The notes: generated by a model not told the origin, from the letters alone. A stretch of DNA of 64,000 nucleotides from Bacteroides clarus YIT 12056 (GCF_900129655.1 NZ_FQWK01000001.1:248001-312000), one strand, 5' to 3'. Counted from the first letter of the stretch, positions 9,491 to 18,158 are shown. Made by a program: numbers and translations.

Positions 9491-10864
9491 TTATTTAGCA
9501 CTTGCTTGGGCTTCTTTTTCGCTACGGATGATGATGCGGCGGTTGATAAGCATCATGGCGATTGCTATCACAACCAGAATTGCAGCACCTGCATACGAGA
9601 GTTTTATACCTCTGTATATGGTCCAACCGAAGAAAGAAGCGGCAAAGTCAATGGCTCCACCATCGAAACCTTCGGGAATGTGTGCCGTAGGATCGTGTGT
9701 TTCGGCATATACCTGATTGGCGGCCAATGTGAAGTCGGGCGCCATGTCCGTTACGAAGTACAGACCCAATATCAAAGTAATAAGACCGATGATGAGAGTT
9801 TTTAACACATTACCTTTGGTAAAGGGCAATATCATGGGGAACAAGTAGAACATACCTGCAAGTGAAGCCAATGGCAGGAACTGGTTACCCGGCAGGAATA
9901 CGGCAAGCGCCAGAATAACGGGAATCAGGATAACCGACGCCACCAGTGTAGCGGGATGACCGATAACCAATGCAGGGCTCATGCCGATATGTACTTTCTT
10001 ACCGTTGAATTTAGCTTTTACCAGCTCCGAAGTCTTTTCGGAGATAGGTTTCAATCCTTCGATAAACAGAGAAGTTATGCGGGGAATAAGTTCCATTACG
10101 GCTCCCATTGTAATACCCAGGAAGAGTACTTTCTTGATGTCGAGCTGCGCAGCCCAACCTATCAGCATACCTACGATAACTCCCAATACCAACGGTTCGC
10201 CTATTACGCCGAACTTTTTCTTCATGCCTTCTGCATCGATTTCCAGTTTGGAGAAACCGGGGATTTTGTCTAACGCCTTGTTGATAAGTATGGCAAACGG
10301 TGTAAAGCTCTGGCAGAAAGGCTGAGGAATGGAGATTCCGTCCAAATCATAGAACTTTTGGAATTTTTCTGCAGTGAGGTCTGCGCAAACCAGTGTAATA
10401 ACGTAGCAGATGATGGCTGCGAAGTAACCCCATGCCAAGTTTTGGCCGGTAACAAAATAGGCCACAGCGCCGATGAAAGCGAAATGCCAGTAGTTCCACA
10501 AGTCTATGTTTACCGTACGTGTGGTCTTAGTGATAAGCATCAGGAAATTAACGCCTAAGCAGATAGGAATGATGAGTGCACCAACGGCGGTATTGTAAGC
10601 TACGGCGGCGGCTGCAGGCCATCCCATGTCGAATACATTCAGTTGCAGGTGATACAAATCGGATATGGCTTTCAAGGGAGTATCAAAGTTTGTTGTCAGC
10701 AGGGCGGTGACTACACCTAAACCTACGAATCCGACTCCGACGAAGAGACCTGATTTCAGAGCCTTTCCAAATTTCATTCCGATGCACATGCCTATGATTG
10801 TAAAAATAATAGGCATCATTACAGACGCTCCCAAAGCGATGATGTAACCGAAAACTTGTTCCAT
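9491..10864 (-). CDS. Orphan PTS galactitol-type EIIC permease
   Basis: This 457-residue polytopic membrane protein resembles the EIIC component of the galactitol/SgcC family of PTS transporters: N-terminal FGYIIALGASVMMPIIF, a Gly/Val-rich GLFVGVGFVGLGVV segment and GVIGEPLVLGVIVG. About 10-12 hydrophobic segments are present. No EIIA, EIIB, HPr or EI gene is in the window, and Bacteroides generally lack a sugar PTS (established knowledge), so it is unlikely to phosphorylate its substrate. Directly downstream is kduI, which suggests that it carries a keto-deoxyuronate or a related pectin product. It is divergent from the GH105 operon across 291 nt. Confidence 0.87.
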   Translation of the reverse strand: MEQVFGYIIALGASVMMPIIFTIIGMCIGMKFGKALKSGLFVGVGFVGLGVVTALLTTNFDTPLKAISDLYHLQLNVFDMGWPAAAAVAYNTAVGALIIPICLGVNFLMLITKTTRTVNIDLWNYWHFAFIGAVAYFVTGQNLAWGYFAAIICYVITLVCADLTAEKFQKFYDLDGISIPQPFCQSFTPFAILINKALDKIPGFSKLEIDAEGMKKKFGVIGEPLVLGVIVGMLIGWAAQLDIKKVLFLGITMGAVMELIPRITSLFIEGLKPISEKTSELVKAKFNGKKVHIGMSPALVIGHPATLVASVILIPVILALAVFLPGNQFLPLASLAGMFYLFPMILPFTKGNVLKTLIIGLITLILGLYFVTDMAPDFTLAANQVYAETHDPTAHIPEGFDGGAIDFAASFFGWTIYRGIKLSYAGAAILVVIAIAMMLINRRIIIRSEKEAQASAK

Positions 10865-10924
10865 TCTTTTGTGATTTAATTGATAAATGATTATGTTTTA
10901 CAATAGTATGAATTGAAAATCGGG

Positions 10925-10940
10925 GTCAAAAATAAGACCT
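10925..10940 (-). promoter_or_regulatory. -7 box and overlapping GGTC/GACC dyad for the IIC-kduI operon
   Basis: On the minus strand TATTTTTG (10927-10934) is a perfect -7 box, 62 nt before the ATG. It sits inside the dyad GGTC-N8-GACC (10925-10940), a position suited to a repressor operator. The operator role is inference. Confidence 0.4.
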
Positions 10941-11048
10941 TTTCCCAATTAATCAAACTGTAAAGGCATAATAAATAGTAAATAAGGATGATTTTGGACA
11001 AATTTGTCGTTATCGTGCACAATTTTGTTTGTTTCCGTACACGAAAAT

Positions 11049-11110
11049 CAAAAAATACACCCTCTGCGCCAAAAAGTGCACAGGTGTTTGAAAAGAAACC
11101 TCTACTTTTG
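11049..11110 (+). promoter_or_regulatory. GH105-CE8 promoter: CAAAAAATAC operator candidate plus -7 box
   Basis: CAAAAAATAC (11049-11058) is followed after exactly 44 nt by TACTTTTG (11103-11110), a perfect TAnnTTTG -7 box 45 nt before the ATG. The same pair with the same spacing occurs before SusC2 and GH28. Confidence 0.6.
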
Positions 11111-11155
11111 TTTCGTGAAAAATTATAAGGTCTAATACCAAAAAAGAACAACTTC

Positions 11156-12379
11156 ATGAAAAAGAACTCTATTTGTAATTTTATTGTATCCGGTTTATTG
11201 TTGTTTTCTCCTTTGAGTATGTTTGCGCAGGGTGTAAGCACAAACCTGCCGTGGTCGGTACGTATGGTGGAATCCGAAATGATTCGCTGCCCGGAATCCT
11301 GGCAGCTGGATTTTCAGCCGAAGCTGAAATGGGACTATTGCCACGGTCTGGAGCTGCAATCTATGCTGGATGTATATGACCGTTACGGTGATCAGAAAAT
11401 CTATGATTATGCATTGGCCTATGCCGATACGATGGTAAATGCCGACGGAACTATCAAAATGTACAAACGTGAAGAATACAGCCTTGACCGTATAAACTCC
11501 GGTAAATTTATGTTCCGTATTTACGAACAGACAAAGGATGAGAAATACAAGAAAGCGCTTGCTTTGATGAGAAGCCAGCTCGATGAGCATCCCCGAAATG
11601 CCGACGGAGGTTTTTGGCATAAGAAGATTTACCCGAACCAAGTATGGCTGGACGGTATTTATATGGGAGCTCCTTTCTATGCGGAATATGCTTTCCGTAA
11701 CAATCGGGTAAATGATTATGCCGATGTTATCAATCAATTCCTGATGGCTGCGCGCCATACTTACGACCCGAAGAACGATGTTTATCGTCATGCTTGCGAC
11801 GTAAGCCGCAAAGAGCGTTGGGCAGATCCGGTTACCGGACAATCCAAACATAGCTGGGGACGTGCTATGGGCTGGTACGCTATGGCATTTGTCGATGCTT
11901 TGGATTTTATTCCGGAACATGAAGCGGGACGTGACTCCATGTTGATTATCTTCAATAAAATAGCTTCTCAGATAAAACGTCTGCAAGATTCCAAGACCGG
12001 TTTGTGGTATCAGGTATTGGACAAGAGCGGGGCCCCGGGCAATTATCTGGAATCTTCCTGCTCTACCATGTTTGTATATTCCCTGTTTAAGGGCGTACGT
12101 AAGGGATATATCGATAAATCCTATCTGGAAGTGGCTGTTAAAGGATATAAAGGCATTCTTGATAACTTTATAGAAGTGGATAAGAACGGTGTGGTAAGTA
12201 TCACAAAAGCTTGTGCCGTAGCCGGTCTTGGTGGAAAAGTGTATCGTTCGGGCGATTATGATTATTACATCAATGAAACAATCCGCAACAACGATCCTAA
12301 AGCCGTGGGTCCGTTTATTCTTGCATCATTGGAGTGGGAACGTCTTCAGGACGTGAAAGCAATCGTTAATCAGAAGTGA
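11156..12379 (+). CDS. GH105 unsaturated galacturonyl hydrolase (YteR/YesR-like), secreted
   Basis: GH105 enzymes remove the 4,5-unsaturated galacturonate left at the non-reducing end by pectin lyases. This 407-residue protein starts with a signal peptide (about residues 1-23, ending SMFAQ), so it acts outside the cytoplasm, most likely in the periplasm. Family signatures of the (alpha/alpha)6 barrel are present: WDYCHGLELQSM near residue 63, the catalytic-Asp motif VWLDGIYMGAP (Asp about residue 166), and SWGRAMGWYAMA. The stop overlaps the start of the CE8 gene (TGATG), so the two genes are one operon. Whether it prefers homogalacturonan or rhamnogalacturonan products cannot be read from the sequence. 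Confidence 0.92.
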   Translation: MKKNSICNFIVSGLLLFSPLSMFAQGVSTNLPWSVRMVESEMIRCPESWQLDFQPKLKWDYCHGLELQSMLDVYDRYGDQKIYDYALAYADTMVNADGTIKMYKREEYSLDRINSGKFMFRIYEQTKDEKYKKALALMRSQLDEHPRNADGGFWHKKIYPNQVWLDGIYMGAPFYAEYAFRNNRVNDYADVINQFLMAARHTYDPKNDVYRHACDVSRKERWADPVTGQSKHSWGRAMGWYAMAFVDALDFIPEHEAGRDSMLIIFNKIASQIKRLQDSKTGLWYQVLDKSGAPGNYLESSCSTMFVYSLFKGVRKGYIDKSYLEVAVKGYKGILDNFIEVDKNGVVSITKACAVAGLGGKVYRSGDYDYYINETIRNNDPKAVGPFILASLEWERLQDVKAIVNQK

Positions 12380-13347
12380 TGATGAAAGTTACTGTGAAAA
12401 CATTGTGTTGCTTTGTGATGACTTTGCTGTGCGGAATCGGTTCTTTATCTGCGGCACAGCAATGGAAAGACACGATTGTGGTTGCACGTGACGGTACGGG
12501 AGATTACCGTACGCTGACCGAAGCGATGGAAGGTATCCGTGCTTTCATGGATTATAAGGTGACGGTATTGGTTAAAAAGGGAGTATACAAAGAAAAGGTC
12601 GTTCTTCCTTCCTGGCTGGAAAACGTCGATTTTATCGGTGAGAATGTAGAGAATACGATTATTACCTATGACGACCATGCCAATATAAACAAGATGGGTA
12701 CTTTTCGTACCTATACTTTAAAAGTGGAGGGAAGTTCCATTACTTTTAGGAACTTGACGATAGAGAATAACGCCGCACGATTGGGGCAGGCTGTTGCGCT
12801 TCATACGGAAGGCGACCGTCTGGTCTTTATCAATTGTCGTTTTCTGGGAAACCAGGATACCGTTTACACCGGTGCGAAAGGTACCCGTCTCTATTTTCTG
12901 AATTGTTATATCGAGGGTACTACCGATTTCATCTTTGGTCCTTCTACCGCATTATTCAAGGATTGCATTATTCATAGTAAATCCAATTCATACATAACGG
13001 CCGCCTCTACTCCAAAGGAGATTGAAGTGGGTTATGTGTTTAAGAATTGCAGACTGACTGCTGCTCCGGGCGTCGATAAGGTTTATTTGGGACGTCCGTG
13101 GCGCCCGTATGCGGCTACCGTATTTATCAACTGTGAATTGGGCAGGCATATTTGTCCGGCAGGCTGGAATAATTGGCGTAATCCCGAAAATGAGAAGACA
13201 GCCCGCTATGCCGAATTCGGCAATACGGGAGAGGGAGCTGATGATACCAACCGGGTGAAATGGATAAAGCGGCTGACCCAAAAGGATGTTGCAAAGTATG
13301 AAGATATGAGCTACCTTTTCAAGATATGCAGTGAGTGGAAACCGTAA
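12379..13347 (+). CDS. CE8 pectin methylesterase
   Basis: This enzyme removes methyl esters from homogalacturonan so that lyases and GH28 can act. The 322-residue right-handed beta-helix protein has a signal peptide (about residues 1-25, ending LSAAQ). Pectinesterase motifs occur in order: VARDGTGDYRTLTEA, GVYKEKV, GQAVALHTEGD, the catalytic-Asp motif FLGNQDTVY, the second catalytic-Asp motif GTTDFIFG, and the arginine motif YLGRPWRPY. The ATG at 12379 overlaps the GH105 stop; a second ATG follows directly. The stop codon lies in a hairpin shared with the convergent kdgF gene. Confidence 0.94.
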   Translation: MMKVTVKTLCCFVMTLLCGIGSLSAAQQWKDTIVVARDGTGDYRTLTEAMEGIRAFMDYKVTVLVKKGVYKEKVVLPSWLENVDFIGENVENTIITYDDHANINKMGTFRTYTLKVEGSSITFRNLTIENNAARLGQAVALHTEGDRLVFINCRFLGNQDTVYTGAKGTRLYFLNCYIEGTTDFIFGPSTALFKDCIIHSKSNSYITAASTPKEIEVGYVFKNCRLTAAPGVDKVYLGRPWRPYAATVFINCELGRHICPAGWNNWRNPENEKTARYAEFGNTGEGADDTNRVKWIKRLTQKDVAKYEDMSYLFKICSEWKP

Positions 13348-13363
13348 GCTAAACTTACGGTTT
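13339..13363. terminator. Hairpin shared by the convergent CE8 and kdgF genes
   Basis: AAACCGTAAG (13339-13348) and CTTACGGTTT (13354-13363) form a perfect 10-bp stem with a 5-nt loop. The CE8 stop lies in one arm and the kdgF stop in the other. It can terminate both strands, although its U-tracts are short. Confidence 0.7.
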
Positions 13364-13702
13364 CAGAAAGTCCGCTCTCATGGGGCTGAAACAGTCGATT
13401 AATATACCGGCTTCCAGACAAGTGCATCCGTGTTCGGCGTCCGGTTCAATGTAAACTCCGTCGCCTGCCGACACGATTTGTTTTTCACCATTAACGGTGA
13501 ATTCAAATTTGCCGCTTGCCACATAAGTTGTCTGGGTATGATAATGGGTGTGCGGTGTGCCTACGGCGCCTTGCTCAAATTTAACCTTAACGAGCATTAC
13601 CTGACCGTCATACCCCAAAATCTGACGAACAACGCCTTCACCGGCGGGTTCCCATACTTTCTCGTTTTCGAGAACGAATGTATTGCTTCTAGTCTTTTTC
13701 AT
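13355..13702 (-). CDS. kdgF: KdgF-like cupin, unsaturated uronate linearisation
   Basis: This 115-residue single-domain cupin resembles KdgF, which turns 4,5-unsaturated galacturonate into the linear ketone DKI (known for KdgF of Yersinia and Halomonas). The metal-site pattern is visible: PHTHYHTQTTYV and later PDAEHGC. It has no signal peptide (MKKTRSNTFVLENEKVWEP), so it should act in the cytoplasm, unlike GH105 and KduI of the same locus, which carry signal peptides. It lies on the minus strand between two esterase genes of the plus strand, with a -7 box TATATTTG at 13727-13734. A generic cupin function cannot be excluded, but length, motif and context fit KdgF. Confidence 0.85.
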   Translation of the reverse strand: MKKTRSNTFVLENEKVWEPAGEGVVRQILGYDGQVMLVKVKFEQGAVGTPHTHYHTQTTYVASGKFEFTVNGEKQIVSAGDGVYIEPDAEHGCTCLEAGILIDCFSPMRADFLKP

Positions 13703-13726
13703 TGTGTGGAAGATATTTTATTTTGG

Positions 13727-13734
13727 CAAATATA
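13727..13734 (-). promoter_or_regulatory. -7 box for kdgF
   Basis: TATATTTG on the minus strand, 24 nt before the kdgF ATG, matches TAnnTTTG. The divergent CE12-CE8 gene must be read from the same 59-nt region or by read-through. Confidence 0.5.
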
Positions 13735-13761
13735 CGATATTAAATAATAAGTTTGAAAACC

Positions 13762-15528
13762 ATGAAAAATAAATTGATTCTGCTGTTGGCAGCATTTTTT
13801 CTGTGTTCCGCTTTCACGGCTGATAAGCCGGTAATCACGATATTTATGATTGGTGATTCCACAATGGCAAATAAGTCGTTGGCGGGCGGTAACCCTGAAA
13901 GAGGGTGGGGGCATGTATTGCCCGGTTTCTTTTCAGAAGATATACGGGTGGATAATCATGCTATGAACGGGCGCAGTTCCAAGAGTTTTATTGATGAGGG
14001 ACGCTGGGACAAAGTTCTTTCACAGATGAAGAAAGGCGATTATGTGTTTATCCAGTTCGGACATAATGACGAGAAGCCGAGAGCAGACCGCCATACAGAT
14101 CCGGGAACAACTTTCGATGCCAACCTGCGTAAGTTCGTTAATGAAACCCGTGCGAAAGGCGGCATCCCCGTTTTGTTCAATTCCATCGTACGCCGTAACT
14201 TCGGCACAGCCGACAATAAAGCCGTAGCAGAAGCTATTCTTCAGGATGATATCCGTAAAGGAATCAACCCTGATGCCAAACAGGATGCTTCTCAAAAACA
14301 CAGCGTGGTGGAAGGAGACAAACTGATTGATACGCATGGAGCCTATCTGGATTCTCCGCGTAATGTAGCGAAGGAACTGAATGTTCCTTTTATCGATATG
14401 AATAAGCTCACCCACGATCTGGTAGAGGGACTGGGACCGGAAGAATCGAAGAAGCTTTTCATGTGGGTACCTGCCAACACTATCTCCGCCATGCCTAAAG
14501 GGCGCGAAGACAATACTCATCTCAACATATACGGCGCACGTGTCATTGCCGGTATTACGGTAGATGTCATTGCCCGGGAAGTGCCTGAGTTGGCAAAATA
14601 TGTTCGCCATTATGATTTCGTGGTAGCGCAAGACGGTAGCGGCGACTTTTTTACCGTACAGGAGGCTATCAATGCCGTACCCGATTTCCGCAAGAATGTC
14701 CGTACCACGATACTGGTGCGTAAAGGCGTATACAAAGAAAAGCTGATTGTGCCCGAAAGCAAGATTAACGTCTCCTTGATAGGCCAGGAAGGGGCTGTCA
14801 TATCATACGACGATTATGCCGGCAAGCCGAACGTTTTTGGTGAAAATAAAGGTACGTCCGGTTCGTCTTCCTGCTATATCTATGCACCCGACTTTTATGC
14901 GGAGAATATTACATTTGAAAATACATCCGGTCCGGTAGGACAGGCGGTTGCCTGTTTTATCAGCGCCGACCGCGCTTATTTTAAGAACTGCCGTTTCCTC
15001 GGTTTTCAAGATACGCTCTACACCTACGGAAAAGGAATGCGGCAGTATTATGAGGACTGTTATGTAGAAGGTACGGTCGATTTTATATTCGGTTGGTCTA
15101 CGGCGGTATTCAATCGCTGCCATATCCATAGTAAACGCGATGGTTATGTCACGGCTCCTTCTACCGATGAAGGGCAGAAATACGGCTATGTATTCTATGA
15201 CTGCAAACTGACTGCGGATGCAGACGTGAAGAACGTTTATCTATCCCGTCCGTGGCGTCCTTTTGCCCGGGCCGTGTTTATTCATTGTGATTTAGGAAAG
15301 CATATTCTTCCCGCCGGTTGGCACAATTGGAACAAGAAAGATGCCGAGAAAACGGTTTTCTATGCTGAATATGACAGCTATGGTCCGGGAGCCAATCCTA
15401 AATCCCGTGCCGCTTTCTCTCATCAGTTGAAAGACACGGAAGGATATGAAATCGATACAGTTCTTGCCGGTAGCGACGGTTGGAATCCGGTTGCCAACGG
15501 TAATGCGCTGGTAGACATCAAACGTTGA
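13762..15528 (+). CDS. Two-domain pectin esterase: CE12-like SGNH acetylesterase fused to CE8 methylesterase
   Basis: This 588-residue periplasmic enzyme has a signal peptide ending near SAFTADK. Domain 1 (about residues 25-275) is an SGNH hydrolase of CE12/rhamnogalacturonan-acetylesterase type: catalytic-Ser block FMIGDSTMANK, Gly block AMNGRSS, Asn block QFGHNDEKP, and Asp-x-x-His block REDNTHLN. Domain 2 (about 285-585) is a CE8 pectin methylesterase: VAQDGSGDFFTVQEA, GQAVACFISAD, FLGFQDTLY, GTVDFIFGW and YLSRPWRPF. One protein could therefore remove acetyl and methyl groups from the same pectin. The ATG at 13762 is chosen over an upstream TTG. A CE7-like esterase gene starts 19 nt downstream, same strand. 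Confidence 0.93.
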   Translation: MKNKLILLLAAFFLCSAFTADKPVITIFMIGDSTMANKSLAGGNPERGWGHVLPGFFSEDIRVDNHAMNGRSSKSFIDEGRWDKVLSQMKKGDYVFIQFGHNDEKPRADRHTDPGTTFDANLRKFVNETRAKGGIPVLFNSIVRRNFGTADNKAVAEAILQDDIRKGINPDAKQDASQKHSVVEGDKLIDTHGAYLDSPRNVAKELNVPFIDMNKLTHDLVEGLGPEESKKLFMWVPANTISAMPKGREDNTHLNIYGARVIAGITVDVIAREVPELAKYVRHYDFVVAQDGSGDFFTVQEAINAVPDFRKNVRTTILVRKGVYKEKLIVPESKINVSLIGQEGAVISYDDYAGKPNVFGENKGTSGSSSCYIYAPDFYAENITFENTSGPVGQAVACFISADRAYFKNCRFLGFQDTLYTYGKGMRQYYEDCYVEGTVDFIFGWSTAVFNRCHIHSKRDGYVTAPSTDEGQKYGYVFYDCKLTADADVKNVYLSRPWRPFARAVFIHCDLGKHILPAGWHNWNKKDAEKTVFYAEYDSYGPGANPKSRAAFSHQLKDTEGYEIDTVLAGSDGWNPVANGNALVDIKR

Positions 15529-15547
15529 TTGATAAAACAAGTCTGAA

Positions 15548-16870
15548 ATGGTAAAGAATAAAACAATTCTGGGAGTTATCACTCTGCTGCTGGGGATGGC
15601 ATTGACTGCCGCTGCAGAGAATTATCCTTACAGGAGCGATGTGCTTTGGGTAACCGTTCCTAATCATGCCGATTGGCTCTATCGGACAGGCGAGAAAGCT
15701 ACCGTAGAGGTGCAGTTCTACAAATACGGTATTCCGCAAGACGGCGTGACAGTCAATTACGAACTCGGAGACGATATGATGCCTTCCGATACAAAAGGTT
15801 CCGTTATATTGAAGAACGGCAAGGCCGTCGTTACTATCGGTAGCATGAAGCAGCCCGGGTTTCGGGATTGCCGTCTGCAAGCCACTATTGGCGGAAAGAC
15901 TTATAAGCACCATGTAAAGGTAGGCTTCTCACCCGAGAAGCTTCAACCTTATACGAAGACACCTGCCGATTTTGATGAGTTTTGGGATAAGAATAAATCC
16001 GAAGCCGCGGCTTTCCCTTTGGCATATACGAAAGAGCGGGTTGAAAAGTATTCCACCGATGAGATAGATTGCTATTTGGTTAAGCTCCGGCTTAACGGTC
16101 GCGGACAGAGTATCTATGGTTATTTGACTTGTCCCAAGAATATGCGGAAAGGTGCCTGTCCGGTAGTACTTTGCCCGCCGGGAGCAGGAATCAAAACCAT
16201 CAAAGCCCCTCTTCGCCACAAATACTATGCAGAACAGGGTTGCATCCGTTTCGAGATAGAGATACATGGACTCAATCCGGAGATGCCCGAAGCCGAATTT
16301 AAGGAAATTAGCAATGCGTTCAACGGCAGAGAGAACGGATACCTGTCCAACGGCTTGGATAACAAGGACAATTATTACATGAAGCGTGTGTATCTGGCAT
16401 GCGTCCGCAGTATTGATTTCCTGACTTCCTTACCGGAATGGGATGGCAGAAATGTTATCGTGCAAGGCGGTAGCCAGGGTGGCGCTTTGGCGCTGATTAC
16501 CGCCGGATTGGATACCCGTGTGACAGCATGCGTTGCCAATCATCCGGCTTTAAGCGATATGGCAGGATATAAGGCTGGCAGAGCCGGCGGTTATCCGCAT
16601 TTCTTCCGTGTGGCCGGCATGGATACTGCCGACAAGCTGAATACAATGGCCTATTATGATGTAGTAAACTTTGCCCGCCGGATAAAAATCCCTACTTACA
16701 TGACTTGGGGGTACAACGATGATACCTGTCCGCCTACTACCAGTTATATTGTATACAATGTATTGGATTGTCCCAAAGAAGCGCTTATTACTCCCGTTAA
16801 CGAACATTGGACATCCGAAGATACGGAGTATGGACATTTGGTCTGGATAAAGAAACATCTGAAACAGTGA
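15548..16870 (+). CDS. CE7-like acetyl esterase (AXE1 family), secreted
   Basis: This 440-residue alpha/beta hydrolase of the acetyl xylan esterase/cephalosporin deacetylase type is preceded by a signal peptide (to about residue 23, LTAAAEN). An N-terminal domain of about 110 residues with immunoglobulin-like beta character precedes the esterase, which begins near TPADFDEFWDKN. The nucleophile motif is GGSQGG; the acid lies in TWGYNDDTCPP; the base is the His in EYGHLVW. It probably deacetylates pectin fragments, judged from its position 19 nt behind the CE12-CE8 gene. Pectin specificity is inference, since the family acts on many acetylated sugars. Confidence 0.86.
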   Translation: MVKNKTILGVITLLLGMALTAAAENYPYRSDVLWVTVPNHADWLYRTGEKATVEVQFYKYGIPQDGVTVNYELGDDMMPSDTKGSVILKNGKAVVTIGSMKQPGFRDCRLQATIGGKTYKHHVKVGFSPEKLQPYTKTPADFDEFWDKNKSEAAAFPLAYTKERVEKYSTDEIDCYLVKLRLNGRGQSIYGYLTCPKNMRKGACPVVLCPPGAGIKTIKAPLRHKYYAEQGCIRFEIEIHGLNPEMPEAEFKEISNAFNGRENGYLSNGLDNKDNYYMKRVYLACVRSIDFLTSLPEWDGRNVIVQGGSQGGALALITAGLDTRVTACVANHPALSDMAGYKAGRAGGYPHFFRVAGMDTADKLNTMAYYDVVNFARRIKIPTYMTWGYNDDTCPPTTSYIVYNVLDCPKEALITPVNEHWTSEDTEYGHLVWIKKHLKQ

Positions 16871-16920
16871 TTAACGGTTGGGAGTGTGTCAAAATGTATT
16901 TGAACACTCCCAGCCGTTAA
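16871..16920. terminator. Long hairpin shared by the convergent CE7-like and esterase genes
   Basis: TTAACGG-T-TGGGAGTGT (16871-16887) pairs with ACACTCCCA-G-CCGTTAA (16904-16920), one mismatch in 17. The minus-strand gene's stop codon is inside the right arm, and the plus-strand stop ends one base before the left arm. It probably terminates both transcripts. Confidence 0.75.
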
Positions 16921-18080
16921 TCATTGTTTCTCATTTCTTTATTAAAAAACTCCAGCGCCTCCTTTTGCATCTCTTTGTTAAAGAAGTGCTTCTCTTCCCA
17001 TATTTTAGTGACAAGCCTGTCGCCGGCGTGCCGGCTTTCCCATACTTCCCTCATCGCTTGATACGCATCTTTCACCCCTGCCACCGGGAATAACTTGTCT
17101 TTAGCTCCGTTGAAGAAAAGAGAGGGTTTGGGGCACGCGATACTTGCCGTATGCGGGTAATCCAGATAACGCCTTAAATTTGGAATAAGCATGGAGTAGG
17201 CCGAACCGCCTTTGTTCTGATTATTGGTCAGCGCCATCAGATGTTCCGTGGTATTCATCCAGCAGATGGAAGCGGATGCCTTTACACAATCGGTCAGCGC
17301 AGCCAACATCCATGAACGGTAAGCTCCCATGGAGAATCCCAAGCAACCGACCTTTTCCTTATCCACCATTGGCAGAGAAGCCAGAAATTCAGCGCTACGT
17401 ACATCATCTATATTGATAAAGGCTCCCCAAGAAGCCCCCATTTGCATAAAATTGGAAGCCAGTGCCTGTTGCCCGTCATAACTTACCCCTTCCTTTCGTC
17501 CGCGTTCTCCCCAAAACAAGGCGTCAATGGACAATACCACATAACCGTTTTGCGCAAAGTAATCCCCTGTATATTGCCCGTCGTAACAACGAACCACCCA
17601 GTCTCCGGCATCGGCCGATATTTCCGGTGAAACACCGAAAGGACGCACCATTTTCTCTTTGCCGATGGAAAAGTGCGCTCCATGGTCGTGCAGCATTATT
17701 ATGGCCGGAAAAGGCCCTTTTCCGTCAGGAACCAATAAATAGGCCGGTATGCGAGACCATTCCGAAACATTGAACCATATTTTGCGGGCTTCATATCCTG
17801 CCCGTTGCTCCGTTCCGACAACGGACATATCGTACTCTTTGGGAGCGGGAGGCAGATTCTGCATACATTCCATCACCGTTTTCCGTGCTTCCGCTCTCCA
17901 TTTTCCGAAGTCTTTTGTTGCGGAATTTCCCCATGCTTCGGGATAGGTAAGTTGTTGTTTCAGTTGCTCGTAAAAAGCGGGCATATTCTTTATCACCCCG
18001 TAGCTTATTGTATCTGTCTGTGCTTTTACAGTCCGGTTGGCGAAAAGTAAAAAGGAAAAAAGAATAACAAATAGTCTCAT
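16917..18080 (-). CDS. Secreted alpha/beta hydrolase, probable carbohydrate esterase
   Basis: This 387-residue protein has a signal peptide (about residues 1-21, ending VKAQTD) and an alpha/beta-hydrolase fold of the Abhydrolase_7/dienelactone-hydrolase type. The nucleophile elbow is GFSMGAYRSW. A likely catalytic Asp is in NGAKDKLFPV and a likely His in WEEKHFF, which completes a triad. The oxyanion region IIMLHDHGAHF is conserved in such esterases. It is divergent from the hybrid regulator and convergent with the CE7-like gene, so its context is pectin de-esterification. The substrate ester (methyl, acetyl or feruloyl) cannot be told. Confidence 0.78.
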   Translation of the reverse strand: MRLFVILFSFLLFANRTVKAQTDTISYGVIKNMPAFYEQLKQQLTYPEAWGNSATKDFGKWRAEARKTVMECMQNLPPAPKEYDMSVVGTEQRAGYEARKIWFNVSEWSRIPAYLLVPDGKGPFPAIIMLHDHGAHFSIGKEKMVRPFGVSPEISADAGDWVVRCYDGQYTGDYFAQNGYVVLSIDALFWGERGRKEGVSYDGQQALASNFMQMGASWGAFINIDDVRSAEFLASLPMVDKEKVGCLGFSMGAYRSWMLAALTDCVKASASICWMNTTEHLMALTNNQNKGGSAYSMLIPNLRRYLDYPHTASIACPKPSLFFNGAKDKLFPVAGVKDAYQAMREVWESRHAGDRLVTKIWEEKHFFNKEMQKEALEFFNKEMRNND

Positions 18081-18100
18081 GCCGATATTTAAAATAAAAA

Positions 18101-18138
18101 CAAAGATACAAGATTTTTCAACGAAATATGTATCTTTA
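18101..18138. promoter_or_regulatory. Divergent promoters of esterase and hybrid regulator
   Basis: TATCTTTG on the minus strand (18101-18108) and TATCTTTA on the plus strand (18131-18138) are -7 boxes facing away from each other in the 78-nt gap between the two genes. The CAAAAAATAC motif of the other pectin promoters is absent here. Confidence 0.5.
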
Positions 18139-18158
18139 CGCCACAGAATGAATATATT

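Larger units (their letters stand above)
10865..11155. other. Divergent regulatory region between IIC-kduI and GH105-CE8
   Basis: This 291-nt non-coding stretch contains promoters for both strands. It holds repeated A/T blocks around GTGCAC (about 11016 and 11077) and the 10-mer CAAAAAATAC. No gene is seen; the reading frame covering it on the minus strand is not protein-like. Confidence 0.6.

Noticed and set aside
10891..11241. Minus-strand frame of 116 codons over the GH105/IIC promoter region
   Set aside because: Covers promoters and the GH105 start; composition is that of AT-rich non-coding DNA.
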